A stretch of 6,018 nt of DNA from assembly GCA_937902805.1 (NCBI GenBank), contig CALEMB010000132.1:1-6018 (forward strand), written 5' to 3'. The notes beneath the pieces are model-generated. The model searched no databases. It was not told the DNA's origin and worked only from the letters and a program-made list of their open reading frames with translations. A program made the position numbers and the translations under genes. Positions 5,961-6,018 of the stretch are shown here, one piece after another. The DNA is from an uncultured Bacteroidales bacterium (GTDB lineage Bacteria; Bacteroidota; Bacteroidia; Bacteroidales; F082). The number at the start of each line of letters is the position of its first letter. Position 1 is the first letter of the stretch.

Positions 5961-6018
5961 TCAGTGGCTGATCACGACGCGCTGGGTGCTCACCGTGCCG
6001 TCGTTTTGGAGGATGTTG
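5961..6018 (-). CDS. C-terminus of a T9SS sorting-domain protein (partial)
   Basis: Reading the minus strand from the window edge gives NILQNDGTVSTQRVVISH followed by TGA (5961-5963). These 18 residues resemble the end of a T9SS type A sorting domain, and they line up with the tail of the large surface protein at the left (RINEKNGVKTQKIVIE): a hydrophobic strand, a short turn with G, then T-Q-[RK]-x-V-I near the end. The gene converges on argF and shares its bidirectional terminator, which supports a real 3' end here. The rest of the protein lies outside the window, so nothing can be said about its cargo domains. The short length limits certainty. Confidence 0.75.
   Translation of the reverse strand, partial: NILQNDGTVSTQRVVISH

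Overview
This looks like one end of a contig from a Bacteroidales bacterium, most likely Prevotella or a close relative. Four observations support that: two proteins end in type IX secretion system (T9SS) type A sorting tails, one on each strand; there is a DUF3109 protein of the kind common in Bacteroidetes; promoter -7 boxes match the Bacteroidetes consensus TAnnTTTG; and A-rich leaders without a Shine-Dalgarno sequence precede the starts. The genus is an inference from protein style, since there is no rRNA or other marker gene here.

Left edge (1-30): the first 30 bases are not genomic. They match the 3' end of the Illumina paired-end PCR primer 2.0, so the contig begins in untrimmed adapter. 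The reading frame runs open through the adapter, so the first gene is cut at its 5' end.

Left half (about 32-4214): a 5'-truncated gene for a very large secreted surface protein. Its order is a beta-rich N-terminal part, a right-handed beta-helix part with polymorphic-outer-membrane-type GGG repeats, a GLUG-type part, a Bacteroidetes GYNLIGNPY module, a beta-sandwich-like module and a C-terminal T9SS sorting domain. It overlaps by four bases (ATGA) with a gene for an 86-residue protein that has a signal peptide, a short extracytoplasmic stretch and a C-terminal PVGEG/membrane/RKK tail. The pair looks translationally coupled and ends at a bidirectional hairpin terminator.

Right half (4227-5888): two divergent housekeeping-type genes, a Cys-rich DUF3109 protein (minus) and a complete ornithine carbamoyltransferase (plus). 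They share a 93-base intergenic region in which a near-perfect inverted repeat carries one TACCTTTG box on each strand. The minus-strand box lies so close to the ATG that the DUF3109 mRNA may be leaderless or nearly so.

Right edge (5889-6018): a 38-base perfect palindrome with A/T flanks acts as a bidirectional terminator between argF and a convergent gene of which only the last 18 codons are present. That peptide also looks like a T9SS sorting tail. No tRNA, rRNA, CRISPR array or insertion sequence was seen, and no gene-free stretch exceeds 300 bases.
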